23,700 nt of DNA from Cymbomonas tetramitiformis (GCA_001247695.2 LGRX02028899.1:1-23700); one strand, 5' to 3'. Positions 1-10,540 are shown, numbered from the stretch's first letter. Numbers and translations: made by a program. Notes: generated by a model from the letters alone, not told the origin.

Positions 1-398
1 ACAGTACAGGAGTACAGGAGCTCATTGGCAGCAGGCATGACAGGGACATCCGCAACAGTCAACTCAAACAGGGGTGCAAATGCCTGTGACTGCAGCGTGA
101 AGAGCTGCTGAATTTCGGAGATCAGCTGTGAAAAAATGTCCGAAGCCGACGATTCATTGCCATGAAATTTTGTCGTCTTGCCTCCCAAAACCTTAGTTGC
201 TGCTGTCTTTGCGCACTGCAGATCAAAGGAATCCTTGCGTAACCGTTGCACGAGTGTCGCAGCCGTAGCTGACTCGTCAGATGTAGCCAAACGCGGTGTT
301 GTGGGGGTAGCCGAGTTTAACGCCCCAACATCATCGAAAATAGTTGCTAATTTACGCGCCCTAGCGCGTGTACGTGGTCTTTGTGGCGTATCCATCAT
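1..398 (-). CDS. Gag N-terminal part of a second Ty3-type retroelement (runs off left edge)
   Basis: A minus-strand frame opens at the ATG whose first base is 398 (a second in-frame ATG starts at 395) and stays open to base 1, giving about 132 residues. I do not recognise it from a database family. It lines up with the first ~130 residues of the Gag at 14974-15405: both have a basic start, then a TIFD motif, an FD-x5-AK stretch, F-x-PLF and AN-x-LL in the same order and at similar spacing. Identity looks like roughly a third, so it is a related but different element. Retroviral-type Gag N-terminal regions form the particle shell and bind the RNA genome. The rest of the element lies left of the window. 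The plus-strand frame over the same bases looks like a shadow. Confidence 0.6.
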   Translation of the reverse strand, partial: MMDTPQRPRTRARARKLATIFDDVGALNSATPTTPRLATSDESATAATLVQRLRKDSFDLQCAKTAATKVLGGKTTKFHGNESSASDIFSQLISEIQQLFTLQSQAFAPLFELTVADVPVMPAANELLYSCT

Positions 399-903
399 CA
401 AAATGACGTCGAGATGGGGAGCGTGGGCTAGAGTTGCGGCAGTAGGTAATCTAGTAGATGCAGCGGCCAATTCCTGCAGAAGTCTCAGCTATAAAAACAA
501 CATCAAACAGGTCGTGAGCCGATTGGCTAAAAGTGGTTGCGACCCACAATACGCGGAATGCCCTCTCCACCGGCCAGGTGAAACGTAAAAATAAGCCATA
601 GCGAGCGACGATACTGCTGCCGAAAAATGCTCGAAAACTGATCTCCACTTCAAAGAGAGGCCATACCGCGAAAAGAAAACCACCGCCTAAGGGGGCGCCC
701 ACCCCATCTCTGTGTCAAAACTTAGCCAATCATGGCAACAGCTAGGCGCTGTGCCATCAGAATTACCGGGAAAGTGGTGACGCGCATAACCTGCGAGAAC
801 AGGGGTTCCGCTCGGTGAAAACAAACTGGCTAAGCTCCATAAACAGTCCGGCCGAGTGCTTTTATCATGCATCTCGGAAACCCGGATAATACGAAATAAT
901 GAC
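399..903 (-). other. Probable 5' leader / LTR of the left-edge element
   Basis: This stretch lies upstream of the left-edge Gag start on the minus strand and would hold its untranslated leader and LTR. I find no match to the TGGTATCAG primer-binding site of the complete element, and no second LTR copy is visible in the window, so the boundaries cannot be set. Short frames of 60-80 residues exist on the minus strand (for example 451-702) but resemble nothing I know. Confidence 0.3.
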
Positions 904-930
904 TGACAGTACAGTACTGCTGTACTGTCA
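904..930. repeat. Perfect 11-bp inverted repeat with 5-nt loop
   Basis: The arms are TGACAGTACAG (904-914) and CTGTACTGTCA (920-930). Read on the minus strand the repeat starts with TG. It could mark the outer end of the left-edge retroelement's LTR, but no target duplication can be checked because the other end is outside the window. The core ACAGTAC...GTACTGT is shared with the palindrome inside the LTRs at 10386-10409 and 16974-16997, which may be a family trait. Confidence 0.5.
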
Positions 931-1017
931 TCCTAGCTACTAGCGGAGTCACGGTTCCGATCAGAGACAGGTCAGGCTAGGGGCTATCAGAGCCCATAAT
1001 AATAACCCTGAACCTAA

Positions 1018-1539
1018 AGTCCAGCAGATACATATATCAACAGTGTCACCGGAAAAGGGAAAAAGGTCTATGGAAACCCACCCTTTGATGGTGGGGTCCT
1101 AAAGGAAGCATTTGCGGTTATGCAGACATTGTCCCCTGGCTTAGAGGCGGCCATGACTTCGGAGGGATTCGAGGGAATCTGGATCCTGCCATTATCTCCA
1201 AAGAACCTCAAAAAGTGGTCAGGGAAAGGTTTTAAATTAATCTTCAAATACCCAAGGGGGACCATACCGTTCATCCCACATGATTACTGGTCAGGTAAAG
1301 GACCCTACACAATGCCAGGGGAGGGATGTTACAAAGATAAGTACTCAGATGTAGTCATAATGTCCATAGATGGTGAGAGCATGGGATGCCCTGTCAGTAA
1401 GAAACTTGATTATGAAAAACTGCAATACAAGCTGCTTCAATGGTTCATAAATGTTGTCCCGCATAAAAAGATTACCCCCAAATTGCTCAAAGAAACGGGC
1501 CTGCACCCGGATATGATTGAGCAATGCTGGATTCAGTGA
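1018..1539 (+). CDS. PCIF1-like adenine-N6 methyltransferase domain, 5'-truncated
   Basis: The frame is open from 1018, just after an in-frame TAA at 1015-1017, to a TGA at 1537-1539 (173 residues). It has no ATG before 1120, which falls after the key motif, so the true start is missing or supplied by splicing. GNPPF at 1072-1086 has the [DN]PP[FYW] form of the catalytic loop of class I adenine-N6 methyltransferases, and the F in the last place is typical of PCIF1-type cap-adenosine methyltransferases. Further on come a hydrophobic strand (GIWILPLS) and HDYWSG, which resembles the H-x-Y-x-x-G signature I associate with PCIF1. The N-terminal SAM-binding half is absent, so this is probably a fragment or a gene remnant, perhaps from a mobile element. 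The family call rests on motifs alone. Confidence 0.45.
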   Translation, partial: SPADTYINSVTGKGKKVYGNPPFDGGVLKEAFAVMQTLSPGLEAAMTSEGFEGIWILPLSPKNLKKWSGKGFKLIFKYPRGTIPFIPHDYWSGKGPYTMPGEGCYKDKYSDVVIMSIDGESMGCPVSKKLDYEKLQYKLLQWFINVVPHKKITPKLLKETGLHPDMIEQCWIQ

Positions 1540-1561
1540 CCCGTAGGTAATCAGTTTACAC

Positions 1562-2101
1562 TTGTATGAAAGATATTCAGTGACCGCACCCGATATAATA
1601 CGTTATATTATATCTCACAAGCAAGCCCTTAGTGAGAGAGATTGTCTGTTGCCACCCCGATTATGCCCGTGGGTTGGGGGCAGGAATAATGTGGAGCAAC
1701 AAAGCCAATACCCTGGAGCACACTTGGATGGTGAGCACAGGAATGCAGGAGGAACCCCCTTCCTTAATGCAGTGGAGTGGCCGGAGGAACTCGCCCTCAT
1801 GGGATATTTACCAGAAGGCTTTGGCAAGGTGCTCAAAGGGATCGGGGTCCCACACCGTGGGGTAAAGACACTTTTGAAAAAACTGTCCAGGATGTGTAGG
1901 CGTCATGCAAGGGAAAGATGCATACTACATGAAACGGGAGTCCTGCCTGAGAGTGGCACCATAGATGAAGCACCCAGCATTCAGGAACTCTGCACGAAGA
2001 ATAGAAAAGAATCCGAGGTTGTAAAGGTCGCAAGGGAAGTGCTAGGCAGCTATGTGAACCCCCACCCTCCCCCCAGCCCCCAAGGGGCTGGGGCCCCGTA
2101 G
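1562..2101 (+). CDS. Unrecognised frame following the PCIF1-like fragment
   Basis: This is a 179-residue plus-strand frame, one frame on from the preceding fragment. It starts at a TTG with no good ATG, so the start is unsure. Residues from about 65 onward (near 1755) look protein-like: a hydrophobic/charged mix with a basic stretch (about 105-120) and an acidic helix-like stretch (about 140-165). The last residues run into a proline-rich tail made by the GC-rich hairpins at 2071. I recognise no domain. An 11-base direct repeat (ATTCAGTGACC) lies at 1531 and again at 1575, next to the previous stop codon. This could be the second half of one decayed element protein, or chance. Confidence 0.25.
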   Translation: MYERYSVTAPDIIRYIISHKQALSERDCLLPPRLCPWVGGRNNVEQQSQYPGAHLDGEHRNAGGTPFLNAVEWPEELALMGYLPEGFGKVLKGIGVPHRGVKTLLKKLSRMCRRHARERCILHETGVLPESGTIDEAPSIQELCTKNRKESEVVKVAREVLGSYVNPHPPPSPQGAGAP

Positions 2102-2154
2102 GGCCCCGGCCCTGCGGGGGCACCACCGGCCCAGGGGCTGGAGCACCCCTGGGC
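2071..2154. repeat. Cluster of GC-rich hairpins
   Basis: Two perfect inverted repeats lie close together: CCCCAGCCCC/GGGGCTGGGG (2071-2080 and 2084-2093, 3-nt loop) and GCCCAGGGG/CCCCTGGGC (2129-2137 and 2146-2154, 8-nt loop). GGGCCCC-type runs lie between them and a T run follows at 2155-2159. They close off the coding-like block 1018-2101 and could be the end of a decayed mobile element or a transcript-end structure. Confidence 0.5.
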
Positions 2155-2159
2155 TTTTT

Positions 2160-2389
2160 CACTTCATCACCACCACCGCCCACTCCGCCTCCATCTCCAT
2201 CGTGCATCAGCTCCACGACCTGCTGATGTTTTTTCCGACGCTGGTGGCAGACACGTTCACATTAGTGCCTTGTCACCTATGCTTCCATGCTTTGTGGGAT
2301 GCTTCCTGCCTTTGCAGACTGTCATGTATGAGGGGAACAGACTCGAGTAGATCGTTCCGAAGGCGTTGCCTTACTCATCGACGTAAATG

Positions 2390-2422
<33 letters not shown>

Positions 2423-3169
2423 TCGATCGCGCGGAATAAGAGATTTTATTAGGAACCGCGCCAAGAGCTTGGGGGCCACAAGAAAGGCCTCGAGGCCGAT
2501 TTCTATGCGAATTCGATCGATAATGAGCAGCCCCAACCCCCAACCCCCCGCTGTCGAGCCGCCCTCACCGGGTGGGGCTCCACCGTCACGGGACTATGCA
2601 CTATGCACCACCCACCTCAGACGGGGAGGACGAGGATGAGCCTTCTTCTTCAAGCCATACATCATGTCGCACACATGACATGACATCCTTTTTTATGGAG
2701 AGATACAACATTGAACATTCAACAATCAACATACATCATCGATCACGATCGACGATGCAAGATTACAACATACAAGTATCATGTCTCCAGATGCAGATGT
2801 AACACAACGAAATTCAAATTGCATCTTAAATATGGAAATTCTCATAAAAATGTACGGTTTTGGCTAAACACTCGATTCCATCCAAGTGGAAGAGCGCTCT
2901 GAGTGTGAGTCTGACGTGAGACATCAGCTCCGAGACGATCGCAGCTTTTGCTGCTGCAGGTTCATCACGCTTCGCGAGAGTCCATCATGATCATCACTAA
3001 ATACTACCTCAGACGTGTTCACCCGCAAGGAAGCGTCGAGGAAAACATTCAGGAGAATTCGGTGCTGTTTGCTGCGATAGAAATAGGTTAACAAACCACT
3101 GCATTCCCTGGGAAAGTATTTGTGCAGAAGTGGTATAGCTTACTAGGATTGCAGCTTTAATTCAGAGCG
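2160..3169. other. Intergenic stretch upstream of RPN1
   Basis: I see no gene here. Short frames on both strands (60-145 residues) show no recognisable domain. The stretch holds an ATT microsatellite at 2392-2421. The last few hundred bases should include the RPN1 promoter and 5' UTR, but no clear TATA box or other core element stands out. Confidence 0.5.
2392..2421. repeat. (ATT)n microsatellite
   Basis: About ten uninterrupted TTA/ATT units. It produces runs of Ile or Asn in the overlapping frames, which argues against those frames being real genes. Confidence 0.9.
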
Positions 3170-6100
3170 ATGGTTGCCGAGAAGAATGAACAGCAGATCA
3201 AGCCAGAAGGCAAGGACGGGAAAAAGAAAGATGCGAAGGTTGAAGAGTTGACCGAGGAGGATCAGGAGCTCAAAAGTAATCTGGAACTGATGGTGGAACG
3301 GTCTCAGGATGTCGAGGCTGGAGTACAGAAAATGGCGCTCGAGGCAATGCGCAAAGAAATTCGTTCTGCAACAAGGTTAGATTTCCTGTCGCTACTTCCA
3401 CTCACTGTGCTGCTTAATAAACCCGCGAAGCCATGGTATATCAGGCGTTTATGCTTTCTACGTTTCCCTGATTGTATTTTTATGGATCTCTCAGCTCCAT
3501 GACTAGTGTGCCGAAGCCACTTAAGTTCCTTCGTCCCCACTACACCACCCTCAAAGAATTCTTCGTGAATATGGATTCTGGGGAGAACAAGTTTTTATTG
3601 GCCGATGTTCTATCCCTGCTGGCCATGACCTTGGTTACCAAGGAAGACGAAATTCCAGAAAGTTTGAAGTATAGGCTTCTTGGATCGACCGAGGATATCG
3701 GTTCTTGGGGTCACGAGGTGACGCCCACGATTTAGGCGCAGAAGCCCTCGTGTACTCTTGCTTCAAAGTCTTTTGTTTTGTGTACTTCCGTTTCTTGGAA
3801 ATAATTTTAAGCATCGTGCTTCGCAGTATGTCCGCAACTTAGCGGGTGAGATTGGAGTGGAATTTAACCGACGACAAAACGTAGGCGAGTCGGTGGAAGA
3901 ACTTCTTGGCCTCGCTCGACAAATCGTTCCTTTTCATATGACAAACAACGCAGAACCAGAAGCGGTTGACCTGCTTATCGAGGTCGAGATGTTGGGAGAG
4001 CTCAGGTGGGTTGTGAAATACCCGGTTTTGCCATACGTCTTGTATTCCCGCTTGCTTTCAGGATCTGCCCCGAAGTTGAGTGGCTGAGTCGCTCCCAAGT
4101 GTTACTTTCAGCCAACACGTGGTTGCGAACAACCATGCGCGGACGTGCCTCTACCTCGTGAGCTGCTCGTCCTATTTGCCTGAACCCGAGGACCTTCAGG
4201 TAAAACCAGTTTCACGTCTGATCTTTGTCGAAGGCAACTGCTCCACCTCGTCCAACGGTTTGGCAGCAGCTGACGCGTGGGAAGATCATCTTGTCACCAG
4301 GTGCTGGAAGTTGCTCATGAGATATTTATGAAGGTTGCGAAGTTCCCCGACGCTTTGCGTGTGGCTATAAAGGTGACAGCTGAACACTGTGAAGCACTGA
4401 CTGCTGGCGTATTTATTTAGACTTGGCACGCCGTGCGGTAGCTGACAAAAGATTACTTTTTTGTATTGACTATAATGCTGAAATATTCCTGATGTCTCAC
4501 GCAGTTGGGTTCCGAGGATGCCATAGCAACCACGTTCGCGACCTGCACAGACAAGATGGAGAAACGCCAGCTTGCATACATGCTCGCACGGCAAGGAATC
4601 ACTCTTGATCTGCAGAGTGGGCCTGCTGCAGGTGTTGCAACAATAAACCCGCTAAGTTTCTCGTGGGAGTGTTATCCGTGAGAATTTCACGTGGAAGGCG
4701 AGCAAAAGCTTCCGTCTTGTTTAGCAAAAGTTGGCAGCTCTGCTTCTGTCCCGCAACTCTCCGTAGGACCTGATTCATGTATGCTGCTCTTAGAGCTATT
4801 AGACTATTTCGTCACTAGGGGCTAAGTATTGCTCAACCTGTAGTTGGACTATCACGCTCGCGACATACACATCAGCGTTTCTTCCACTGCCCTGCCTTAG
4901 CAAGGGTAGGTGGCCACCCGCTCGACAGCCACTGAATCATTGTGTTGCTTGCGTCCGCAGTGGAAGACGATCAGGAAACTCTCCAAGAAATCATGGTCAG
5001 ACCTGCCATCAACTTGGCCCTTTCGCCTTATGTGTCCCTCTGGCTGCTACTGGGATGGTACAGCTCGCGGAGAGAGGGTTTCATTCATGTTCCGATCTTT
5101 TACCCGGATGTGTATATCCTTATCATGCGTTTCCGGCCCCGCTTCTTAGGCAGACACTACCGCCACTGCCGAACGTCGGTTCTTTTACAGGTAGCAGTCT
5201 GGAAGCGTCGCATGATGTCTGCGCAAGCGGATCTCTTCTGGTCGAGAACTACTTAGGATTCTCCTGGCAAATCAATAGCGTCCATAAACCTGATATGAGA
5301 CCCTCGCAACTTGTATGGCACTGTTGTTTATTCCAGAAAAACAACGCGTACTTTTACACTTAAGCTCGGTAAGTTGTCCACGGGGATGCACAGAGCAACG
5401 CCACCCTGACCGAAAGCTTCCTAACGTTGGCCCGCGATCTTGACGTGATGGAGGCAAAAACGCCGGAGGATATATACAAGTCGCACCTGGTGGAAGGCCG
5501 CTCGCCGAGTGGTACGTTTAACGTACCGAAGCCGTGTGAAGAGATCCCTTGACTGCTACCTTGCCACCAGTAGTTGCAGCGTCTCTATGGACCACCTTGA
5601 CTGGTGGACCCAACGTTAAAACGTTGCGTTGTTCGAAGGTTGAAAACTGTCGTTTTGCTTATTTTCTCTTGCACTATGCGAGCAGCACCGTTGTAGGGTT
5701 CGTTATAGAGATTGTTGTCACGGCTGTTGTTCAGGTGCCGCTGCTGATTCCGCCCGGCAGAACCTCGCCACTACGTTTGTGAACGCTTTCGTGAATGCCG
5801 GGTTTGGGCATGATAAGCTGATGACAGGCACCACCGAGGACGATTCTGCTAATAACGCAAGCGCACGCTATATCCTTTTTTTCCCCTGCCTCCCCCGCGT
5901 GACAAAAGCTATGTCTTCTGCTCTCCTCAAGTTCGTTTTTCGCTAGATGCTCCTACAACAGCTGTGTGCGAAGTCGAGAGCCGGGAAGAGGGTCATTCGA
6001 CTTCAAAAGTCGTCCAACTCCTTAGGAGAGTTTTTGGGTATCTAGAGGGAGTGCTTGACTTTCCATGGAAACGCAAGTCTGGGGGAGAAGCCCTCAGTTG

Positions 6101-9100
6101 GGTATCGCGGTGTTACAGGTGACGTGGATTTTCAAGAATAAGGATCACGGGAAGATGAGCGCCGCCGCAAGTCTGGGGTGCATTCTGCTGTGGGATGTGG
6201 AGGGCGGCCTTCCCCAAATCGACAAGTACCTTTACAGTACTGAGAACTATGTGGTTGCCGGAGCTTTGCTCGCCGTCGGGATCGTCAACTGCGGGGTAAC
6301 CTCCCCGGTTTGGTTGGGCCGCTCTTTCGATTCCTAAAGCTACGAAGCCGAGGAATGCCATATCTTCTCACGCAGTACCCGCTGTAGATATGTCTGATAC
6401 ACTCTGCTGTGCCAACCCTGGCCAGTCTGGTTTCAAACCCCGGTTCGCAGTGGAAACCGATTTCGCTTATCCGACCTGAGAGCCACCGCGATTCTCTGAT
6501 GAAATGCTGTTATCTGCATTAACGTGTGTCGCCCACCTTGACGGATCTGGGGGCATAAGGCGAAAGGTGTCCGTTTGGCTTTGTCGGGGTGCAGGTGCGG
6601 AACGAGTGTGACCCCGCGTATGCCCTGCTGCACGATTCGGTGTACAAGGAGAATCCTGCGGTGCGCGTTGGCGCCATCCAGGGCCTCGGTCTGGCCTATG
6701 CAGGCACCAAAAAGGAGGACGTGCAGGAGCTGCTCGTGCCGGTTGTTGCCGACGACAAGACTCGCACTGAGATCGTTGGCTTCGCTGCGCTCTCTTTGGG
6801 CCTCGTGTTCGTCGGCACGTGCCACGAGGAGTCTGCACAAGCGATCTCCACAGTGCGGTTCTCGAGCCGCCCTCCCGGCAACCGAACTAAAATTCTGGAA
6901 GCGAGCGTCATATAGCTGCCAAGCTGTTTGACTTTGCAGGATTCACCAAGTCTTGTGGATGCGCAGTCGTACTGCTTTGGGGCTCACGTGTGACAGCACA
7001 CGCCACCACGGTACATAATCCTTAGGCTGGGTTGTGCACTGTTTGCAGTGCATGATGACGCGCCCCGAGGCCGACTTGGAGCAGCCGCTGGCACGCCTCG
7101 CATTCCTCGGACTTGGGCTGCTCTTCTTAGGCAAGGGGGCCGCCGTGGAGGCTACGCTAGAGATCGCCAAGACCCTCAACCCCAAAGTTGCGAGATATGC
7201 ACAGGTTGGCTCGCGCCAACCTTTGTGCGATCACTCTGCCCACGAAGCGCTGCTAGCTCGCCATCGGTTTGGTCTCATTTATCCTTGTGTTTTGTACTAT
7301 TTTCAGAGATCCGGTGTTCCCGTCATTTCGCCTCGGCTAGGTCTGGCCCAGATGGAAGTGCAGTGGTAGTGGTAGTGGTGTGGGCACAGGGGAGCATGCC
7401 GCCTAGATTTGGGCCGAGGACCCTGACGTTTGAGTGCTGCCCCTGCTTCCCACAGTCTCCTGTTGCCTGGGTGCTGTGGCTGACATGTGCACGGCACTGG
7501 CTATGCAGATCGTGCTGGAGGCATGCGCATATGCAGGAAGCGGCAACGTGCTGAAGGTGCAGTCCTTCCTGGCCATTGCGGGGGAGCATATCGACAAGGA
7601 AAGCGAGCAGTACAAGAACGAAGGGAATGCACATCAGGCCATCGCCGTGATTGGCATCGCACTGGTAGCCATGGGAGAGGAGCTTGGTACAAGCATGGCG
7701 ATCCGCGCCATGGAGCACCTGCTGCAGTATGGAGATCCGGTGCGTCACGTCCGGAGGAGTTCTACGGTTCAAAGCTGTACACCAATTTGAAGCAGCACAT
7801 GCGTCGTGGCACGTCACTCATCTTTGCCTTTAAAGGGATACTATCACTGAAGCTGAGTGGGTTGACAGTGCAAGAGGTGTGGAGCCTGCAGGAGGTGCGC
7901 CGTGCATGCCCACTGGCGCTTGCGCTGCTGTCGCTGTCCATCGCCGAGCTCACTGTGACAGACACTCTGCGTCGGCTAAGCCACGACACTGACGAGGAGG
8001 TGGCAATGGCTGCGGTGCTCTCTCTCGGTCTGGTCAGCGCCGGCAGCAACAATGCACGGATCGCTTCACAATTGCGACAGGTAAGCACCAGGACGCGCTG
8101 TTCAGCCAGCTGCTGAACTGCTGCATGTTCCTCCCGGAGCTTGTGCACACTCGTTTGCGCGCTGAGGTGAAGTCTGGTGCGCCGTTGTTGACAGCTTTCG
8201 AGCTATTACTACAAAGAGCCGTCGCTGCTCTTCCTCGTGCGGACTGCGCAAGGCCTAGCGCACATGGGCAAGGGCCTCCTCACCTTGCAACCATATCATA
8301 CAGATCGTCAACTCTGTAATCCAGCAGCTTTAGCAGGAATCCTATCTACCATTTTTTGCGCGATGGTGCGTTCTCAGCAAACCCTGCACTCTCGCTCGTT
8401 TTCCCCTCTGCACCACGGATTATCCGATGAGCAGCCTCAGCTTCCACTCTCCACCCCCTGCTCCCAAAATAACACCACATACCACCCCCACCTACAAAAG
8501 TATGATGTTAAACAGATAAACTCTGAGTTGGGCCAATGATATTTGCTTCTTGAAATCTGATAACAGGCGCTTCTGCACACTCTAGAAGGTTGCCCCTGCT
8601 GTCGGGGCTCATATGCGTTCATTGGTCGGGTACCTGATCCTCGGGTTATTCAGGATATGAAGGCCACTATCCTTGGCAAGTATCACCACGTGCTCTTCTA
8701 TCTCGTTACAGCGATGCAGCCAAGAATGTTGCTCACGGTGCGCCCACAGCGCGGAGTGACAACCAACGGCACTCCTATTTTTAGCCTCGTGGTTGCTTAC
8801 TTGGCGCGACTCCCCGTCAGACTGGGTTCTCATGGGACAACGAGGCCCGCGGTATTATGTTTTGCATGTATCAGTGTTTTCACAGCCAGGTGTGATTTGA
8901 TATGCTTTCTCATCCTGTCAGGTTGCACTGTTTGTGGATCTGATTTACTGGTTTTAAGCAGTTGCCTTTCTATGTAACAATTGATTTTGAAATGAAGGTT
9001 TGCAAGATCCCGTCTAGTATAGTTTGGTCATACTTAGAAGTGGCTATATTCGGATCGCGTGGTGTTAAAGCATAACAAGCGCGAAAGAGAACACCATACA

Positions 9101-9729
9101 AGTTCGCTGGGGCACGTCCCACTTGAATAAGGGCACCCAAGCTCTTTCCTTTCGTGACCGTATGCTATGCTGCTCTGTCAGAGACTTGTTGAGCGTACCC
9201 CATGCCGATTTACTACATATGCGCGCCTTGGTGCGTCATGAGAGCTGTTTTGTCCATCCATCCTGCGTGCATTCCTGCAGGTGGACGAGGAATTGAAGCC
9301 GCTTCCGGTCTCTGTGCGAGTGGGACAAGCCGTGGACGTTGTCGGCCAGGCCGGACGGCCCAAGACCATTACTGGATTCCAGACACACACAACTCCTGTC
9401 CTGCTGGCTGTTGGTGAGAACTTTCAACTTTGCTTGCCCTCAAAGGCTATTGTTGAAACAAAATCAGATGATGCAATGGGCACCTGATATCCTTTTCTTA
9501 AGGGAATTCGTCATGAAAAGAAAAGCATTTCCCCAAGAATAGGTCAGCTAGGAGGAATGGCTCATTGGTGAACGCAATCTTCTATCACTGGTGTGGTGAA
9601 GTGAGTACATTCTGTTTTGCAGGAGAACGAGCGGAGTTGGCTACCGAGAAATACATTGCAGTGCCACCAGTGCTAGAAGGATTTGTCATTTTGAAAGAAA
9701 ATCCTGAATATATGGAAACCAGTGTTTAG
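3170..9729 (+). CDS. RPN1: 26S proteasome regulatory subunit RPN1 (PSMD2), 18 exons
   Basis: RPN1 is the large scaffold of the 19S base. It binds the ATPase ring and docks ubiquitin, UBL shuttle receptors and a deubiquitinase. I joined exons by homology and phase: 3170..3375, 3495..3717, 3827..4005, 4112..4199, 4301..4372, 4505..4631, 4961..4995, 5394..5511, 5735..5856, 6119..6295, 6595..6852, 7049..7204, 7509..7739, 7892..8080, 8195..8365, 8654..8737, 9281..9413, 9623..9729. The sum is 2,676 nt, an 891-residue protein plus TAG, the usual family length. The start gives a lysine-rich acidic N-terminus, as expected. Signatures include [13 protein letters not shown] (exon 2), [14 protein letters not shown] across exons 2-3, PEDIYK (exon 8), PC repeats from about residue 400 to 780 ([11 protein letters not shown] and similar), and a C-terminus with [11 protein letters not shown] and [14 protein letters not shown]. 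Introns run 101-543 nt. All use GT-AG in my model except intron 9. No frameshift or internal stop is seen, so the gene looks functional. Confidence 0.95.
5857..6118 (+). other. RPN1 intron 9, probable GC-AG intron
   Basis: After the KLMT segment of exon 9 no GT donor keeps homology. The best site is AAC|GCAAGC at 5856/5857, which leaves phase 0 and joins to GTGACGTGG at 6119, also phase 0. The joined protein has a low-complexity acidic/Asn linker, as plant RPN1 does here. The alternative is a GT donor at 5899 (GTGACA), also phase 0, which would add 14 residues from a pyrimidine-rich stretch that looks intronic. RNA reads would decide. Confidence 0.55.
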
Positions 9730-10029
9730 AATGTAGAAAAAAGTGTGGGGCTGACTTGTTCCTGAGGGTGCCAAGTGGAATGATATGATCCAGACCTATC
9801 TCTGTGTGCATAGCTTCTCTTTACATAAACATGTTTTGTCTTTATTTTAATTTGCTGCAAATTGAAGTGCATAAACTGCCTGGGTTTGAAATGCCTTCAA
9901 CACATTTCGGTGCCTGCATCATCAAGTGAACATAATGACTGTGTGCCCAGCTCTCCACTTAGGTTGGCACACCAGCGGAAGAAGCAATCAAATGTATGTG
10001 GCATCTGACCTACTAATATGTATTGCAGA
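9730..10029 (+). other. RPN1 3' UTR and downstream flank
   Basis: This 300-bp stretch between the RPN1 stop and the retrotransposon target site holds no gene. It is AT-rich around 9820-9860 (TTTATTTTAATTTG), where transcript ends are likely, but I cannot name a specific polyadenylation signal with confidence. Confidence 0.5.
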
Positions 10030-10034
10030 GTTCG
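10030..10034. repeat. Target-site duplication, left copy (GTTCG)
   Basis: GTTCG directly precedes the left LTR and is repeated at 17129-17133 directly after the right LTR. Five-base duplications are typical of Ty3-type integrase. It shows that both ends of the element belong to one insertion event. Confidence 0.9.
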
Positions 10035-10093
10035 TGTAGGAGGCAGTACCAAACCTTCTACTTGACAGTGACTGTGAAACTACTGGTGGATCA

Positions 10094-10128
10094 TATATAG
10101 TGCAGGGTTCTATATTATGCACTATATA
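10094..10128. repeat. LTR inverted repeat A (11-bp arms)
   Basis: The arms are TATATAGTGCA (10094-10104) and TGCACTATATA (10118-10128) with a 13-nt loop. It is identical in the other LTR at 16682-16716. In element sense it lies near the 3' end of the LTR, where transcript end signals are usually found. Confidence 0.8.
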
Positions 10129-10385
10129 AGACTAATCAAGCGATGTCGATTCTTAGGAACTATGTCCAGACTCATTGCATATATTTGCAGTAAGAATTAG
10201 GTATTATATTGACTTTTGCCATGCGGCTGTTTTTACTCTAGAAATCTCAACTGTTTCTTTGGCCTTGGCCATTACTTATTCACTCAGCTCTCTGAGGTAA
10301 TCCTAGTCAGCATGGCCAAGTCTCATCAACCTATCATATGCTTGTACTGCATTATCATGTGCCAGTATTCTTCATGACACATTAT

Positions 10386-10409
10386 TACACAGTACAGTAG
10401 TACTGTGTA
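10386..10409. repeat. LTR inverted repeat B (10-bp arms)
   Basis: The arms are TACACAGTAC and GTACTGTGTA with a 4-nt loop (AGTA here, CGTA in the copy at 16974-16997). The one substitution between the LTRs in this stretch falls in the loop, so both stems stay perfect. Just downstream on the plus strand (upstream in element sense) is CATATAAG, so it may lie in the LTR promoter region. Confidence 0.8.
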
Positions 10410-10540
10410 CTCCCATATAAGGGGGGTCTCTTCCTCAACAGGGGTCTCGGGCGCTAATGCTGTAAGGCGCGTATGACACTACTGGCATGTATGACATTGC
10501 TGAGTCATCCGCGCATGACACCGTGTGTTGTCCTAGCACA

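Larger units (their letters stand above)
10035..10540 (-). repeat. 3' LTR (left on the plus strand)
   Basis: It starts TGTAGGAGGC and ends CCTAGCACA on the plus strand; in element sense it runs TGTGCTAGG...CCTACA. It has the same length as the copy at 16623-17128. I count four substitutions, at offsets near CAAGCGATG, GGTATTATA, CAGTACAGTAG and ATATAAGGGGGG. Two large inverted repeats lie inside it. Confidence 0.97.

Noticed and set aside
178..588. Plus-strand frame of 136 residues
   Set aside because: The minus strand over 1-398 matches the other Gag, so this is a shadow.
2202..2639. Plus-strand frame through the ATT microsatellite
   Set aside because: The Ile run is the microsatellite; no domain on either side.
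7323..7817. Minus-strand frame of 164 residues across RPN1
   Set aside because: It overlaps a well-supported RPN1 exon and intron and has no recognisable domain.
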